Origin: Flavobacterium soyangense
GTDB lineage: Bacteria > Bacteroidota > Bacteroidia > Flavobacteriales > Flavobacteriaceae
Reading direction: 5' to 3'
Assembly (NCBI RefSeq): GCF_015277675.1
Contig: NZ_JADHEC010000006.1
Coordinates: forward strand, 57,674-121,673
Length of the DNA stretch: 64,000 bases
Below the pieces are notes generated by a model. It made no database searches and was not told where the DNA came from. It worked only from the letters and a program-made list of their open reading frames with translations. This document shows positions 62,145-64,000 of this stretch, piece by piece (the first letter of the stretch is position 1; every line of letters starts with the position of its first letter). The position numbers and the translations under genes are program-made.

Positions 62145-62978
62145 TTATATTGAGTAGTTTTTAGGCGAAACACCGAAATGTTTTTTAAATTCATTGCTGA
62201 ATGCTGATAAGTTTTCGTAGCCCAATTCAAAATATATTTCAGAAGGACGTTTTTTCTTTTGAAGGAGTAACATGGCCTGGTTCATTTTTTGTTCAATATA
62301 ATATTGTTTCGGGGTATTGCTAAAAGTTTCAAAGAATTTTCTTTTAAAAGTCGAGACGCTCATATTGCTTAAAAAGGCTAGTTCTTCATTAGTCAAATTA
62401 AAATTAGTATTATTGTTTATCAACTTGTAAAAGGGAACGTTTTTTATTCTATTTACAACATTTTGGATAAAATTAATGGTTTCCGCTGGTTTGTTTTCAA
62501 TAAGATAGAGTAATAGCTCATTAATTTTAGCTTCAGTCAATTTATTGCCGGGGTCTTTTGTGTTAGATAAAAAAAGTAAAGACTTTTCATAGTAGGATAC
62601 ATACTCGTCCTTGACAAAAATCACAGGATTATTTACTGTAGCATTTTGGTCGAGTTTTATGTTGTATTTAGCAACAAAATCAATTAAAAATTTGTCCGAA
62701 AAAAACAAAAGTATGCTTTGGTATGCATTGTCATCTGTTGTTTTTTCAGTCATTATAGTATTACCAACCTGAAGAAGCAATATCTTCGTATTGTCAAGCA
62801 AAATGTTTTCTGTTCCATAATACACTTCTTTATTTCCTTCTTGCAGAAAGCAAATTAAATTTTGATTGAATACGACTTTATTTTTTTGTGAAGATTTTTG
62901 AGTTTGATAGAAATAAATATTTGTTTCGGATGGATTTCCACCAAAAAAATCTGCCGGAAGTTGATATATCTGTTCCAT
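62145..62978 (-). CDS. AraC-family transcriptional regulator
   Basis: A 277-residue regulator with an N-terminal cupin-like sensing domain and the double helix-turn-helix at the C-terminus (LAFLSNMSVSTFKRKF, then IYFELGYENLSAFSNEFKK and HFGVSPKNY). No effector site can be read. It could regulate the operon downstream of it on the same strand, or distant genes. Confidence 0.93.
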   Translation of the reverse strand: MEQIYQLPADFFGGNPSETNIYFYQTQKSSQKNKVVFNQNLICFLQEGNKEVYYGTENILLDNTKILLLQVGNTIMTEKTTDDNAYQSILLFFSDKFLIDFVAKYNIKLDQNATVNNPVIFVKDEYVSYYEKSLLFLSNTKDPGNKLTEAKINELLLYLIENKPAETINFIQNVVNRIKNVPFYKLINNNTNFNLTNEELAFLSNMSVSTFKRKFFETFSNTPKQYYIEQKMNQAMLLLQKKKRPSEIYFELGYENLSAFSNEFKKHFGVSPKNYSI

Positions 62979-63160
62979 TGTTTTGCTTAAAATAAAATTG
63001 CCAATATTATTTATTTAATATGCCATTTTATTCATTTAAATACAAATCTAATGTTTTTTATAATCCTGATAATATGATTAATAATTTATTTTGTCAATTA
63101 TTCGTTTATTCAAATTGGGTAAGAAATAACTGGATATGCAAATAAAAACTGCACATTAAG
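62979..63160. other. AT-rich spacer without visible gene
   Basis: Divides the AraC gene from transposase relics; no frame or repeat of note. Confidence 0.5.
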
Positions 63161-63268
63161 TTAAGCTACATTTTTGTAATTAATTTGATTGTTAAATTCT
63201 TTAATAGTTGCATAATTCAAAGCAGAATGTCTCCGTTTTCTGTTATACCAAAATTCATTGTTCCTAAA
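63161..63268 (-). pseudogene. C-terminal relic of an IS3-family transposase
   Basis: Minus-strand frame ending at TAA 63161 reads NNEFWYNRKRRHSALNYATI, the conserved end of the IS3 OrfB DDE domain (FYNRxRxHSAL-x-Y). An in-frame TAG lies just upstream, and the rest of the element is absent. Confidence 0.8.
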
Positions 63269-63273
63269 CAAAG

Positions 63274-63294
63274 TCTAGAAATTTTAATTCTAGA
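63274..63294. repeat. Short inverted repeat TCTAGAA...TTCTAGA
   Basis: Perfect 7-bp arms around seven bases, next to the IS3 relic. Possible remnant of an element end. Confidence 0.35.
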
Positions 63295-63455
63295 ATTACC
63301 CAATGTTTTATATTCCATATTTAATGTTTATTTAAATTTCACTATCGACCGACAAAACTAAGATTTAGGCAATAAATTCCTTTTAACCTTAGTAAATACT
63401 AGGATTGTTTTGTAAAATAAAAAACCTACCTCCCTATATTTCAGAAGAATTGCAT

Positions 63456-64000
63456 TTAAATATTAGGAGGTTTTGTTTTCTTTAGTCGTTTTGCATAAGT
63501 TCTTCTGCTATTTTCGATTACCCAAAACACATCTAGATTACTGATTAAATGGATTCTGACTAGTGCGGCTACTGTCGAAAACGCTTTTTTTGTTTTAGAT
63601 TTAGTTTTTAGCACCATTAAAAGCAGTTGAGCAATGAGCGTAATCCAAATTTGTGTCCTAATCCCGTTTTCGGTCTCTGAATAAAAATAGTGCAGTTGAA
63701 AATTTTGTTTAAGTTTCTTGAAAAGCAACTCAATTTGCCAACGAATTTTATAAATCAAAGCCACTTCTTGGTTGCTTATCTCAAAATTATTGGTAATGAC
63801 TAAATGCGGGTAGATTTAGGTATTGAATGAAATTTTTGTCGTGCAGTTTAGCTTCGCTAATTTTGACAAATGTTGGTGTTTGGGAATGAGCATCAATAAG
63901 CATATGAACTTTGAGTCCTCCTTTCTTTTTTCCTTCTCCCTTTGGATTACGTCCAACTCCTTTCATTACCTGTGAAAAAAGGCGAATAGTACTCGAATCG
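63456..64000 (-). pseudogene. IS4-family transposase with internal deletion (partial, N-terminus off the window)
   Basis: The right-hand part reads DSSTIRLFSQVMKGVGRNP and GGLKVHMLIDAHSQTPTF, the left-hand part NNFEISNQEVALIYKIRWQI and LLFKKLKQNFQLHYFYSETE, both typical of IS4 transposases. Between them, at about 63803, roughly 100 or more residues carrying part of the catalytic DDE core are missing and the frame changes. The element is inactive. Its length and the N-terminus beyond base 64000 cannot be judged. Confidence 0.88.

Noticed and set aside
1..64000. tRNA, rRNA and other RNA genes
   Set aside because: I looked for T-arm signatures and conserved rRNA words in the spacers and saw none; a covariance-model scan would be needed to exclude small RNAs.

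Overview
The window looks like chromosomal DNA of a member of the Flavobacteriaceae, most likely a Flavobacterium or close relative. It is AT-rich, promoters match the Bacteroidetes -7 consensus TANNTTTG, and Shine-Dalgarno sequences are weak. The gene families are typical of the group: a choice-of-anchor L adhesin, a TonB receptor with a DUF4249 partner, LytTR two-component pairs and CPBP proteases. Genus assignment is inference; no rRNA or tRNA gene was seen.

Layout. 1-3.2 kb: 5' two thirds or more of a very large secreted repeat protein (minus strand), running off the left edge. 3.4-19.1 kb: housekeeping genes, namely argS, a DUF4382-like lipoprotein, ffh, folD, rluF, an alpha/beta hydrolase, a zinc-ribbon-family coiled-coil protein without cysteines, a Nif3-like protein, lpxK overlapping a purine nucleoside phosphorylase, a TPR hybrid histidine kinase, gap, lipA and a DUF4494-like gene. 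19.1-19.6 kb: a nest of repeats with two 116-bp MITE-like copies and a displaced duplicate of the trpA 3' end. 19.6-28 kb: a complete tryptophan operon in the order trpE-G-D-C-F-B-A, interrupted by three non-trp genes (cytochrome c lipoprotein, four-helix-bundle S23-type protein, gamma-glutamylcyclotransferase-like protein). It is preceded by an attenuator that encodes an 18-residue leader peptide with three consecutive Trp codons.

28-33.9 kb: YceI protein, nitroreductase with a divergent-type MarR operator region, rhodanese, GapN-like dehydrogenase, small cytochrome c, CPBP protease. 34-38.3 kb: envelope and hypothetical genes. 37.5-47.6 kb: DUF4249/TonB receptor uptake pair, two LytS/LytTR two-component systems, a C1-type peptidase and a patch of decayed genes (SRPBCC, an M61-like N-terminus, a DinB tail). 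47.8-51.2 kb: a duplicated module of an MDR oxidoreductase plus a convergent Crp/Fnr regulator; both MDR genes have the same palindrome at the same distance from the same -7 box.

51.4-61.6 kb: a single-strand array of small detoxification or modification enzymes (five DinB-fold proteins, PhzF, hotdog thioesterase, Asp/Glu racemase, isochorismatase-like hydrolase, GNAT, LysE and EamA transporters, serine hydrolase, HD protein). Its tight seven-gene head, 57.5-61.6 kb, lies behind a ~90-bp element that also stands in front of the TonB receptor and holds two TTGCAG boxes 21 bp apart, the geometry of LytTR operators. 62-64 kb: an AraC regulator and relics of IS3- and IS4-family transposases. The most interesting signals are this shared LytTR-type promoter, the Crp/Fnr-MDR duplicated circuit, the trp attenuator, and the DinB array.
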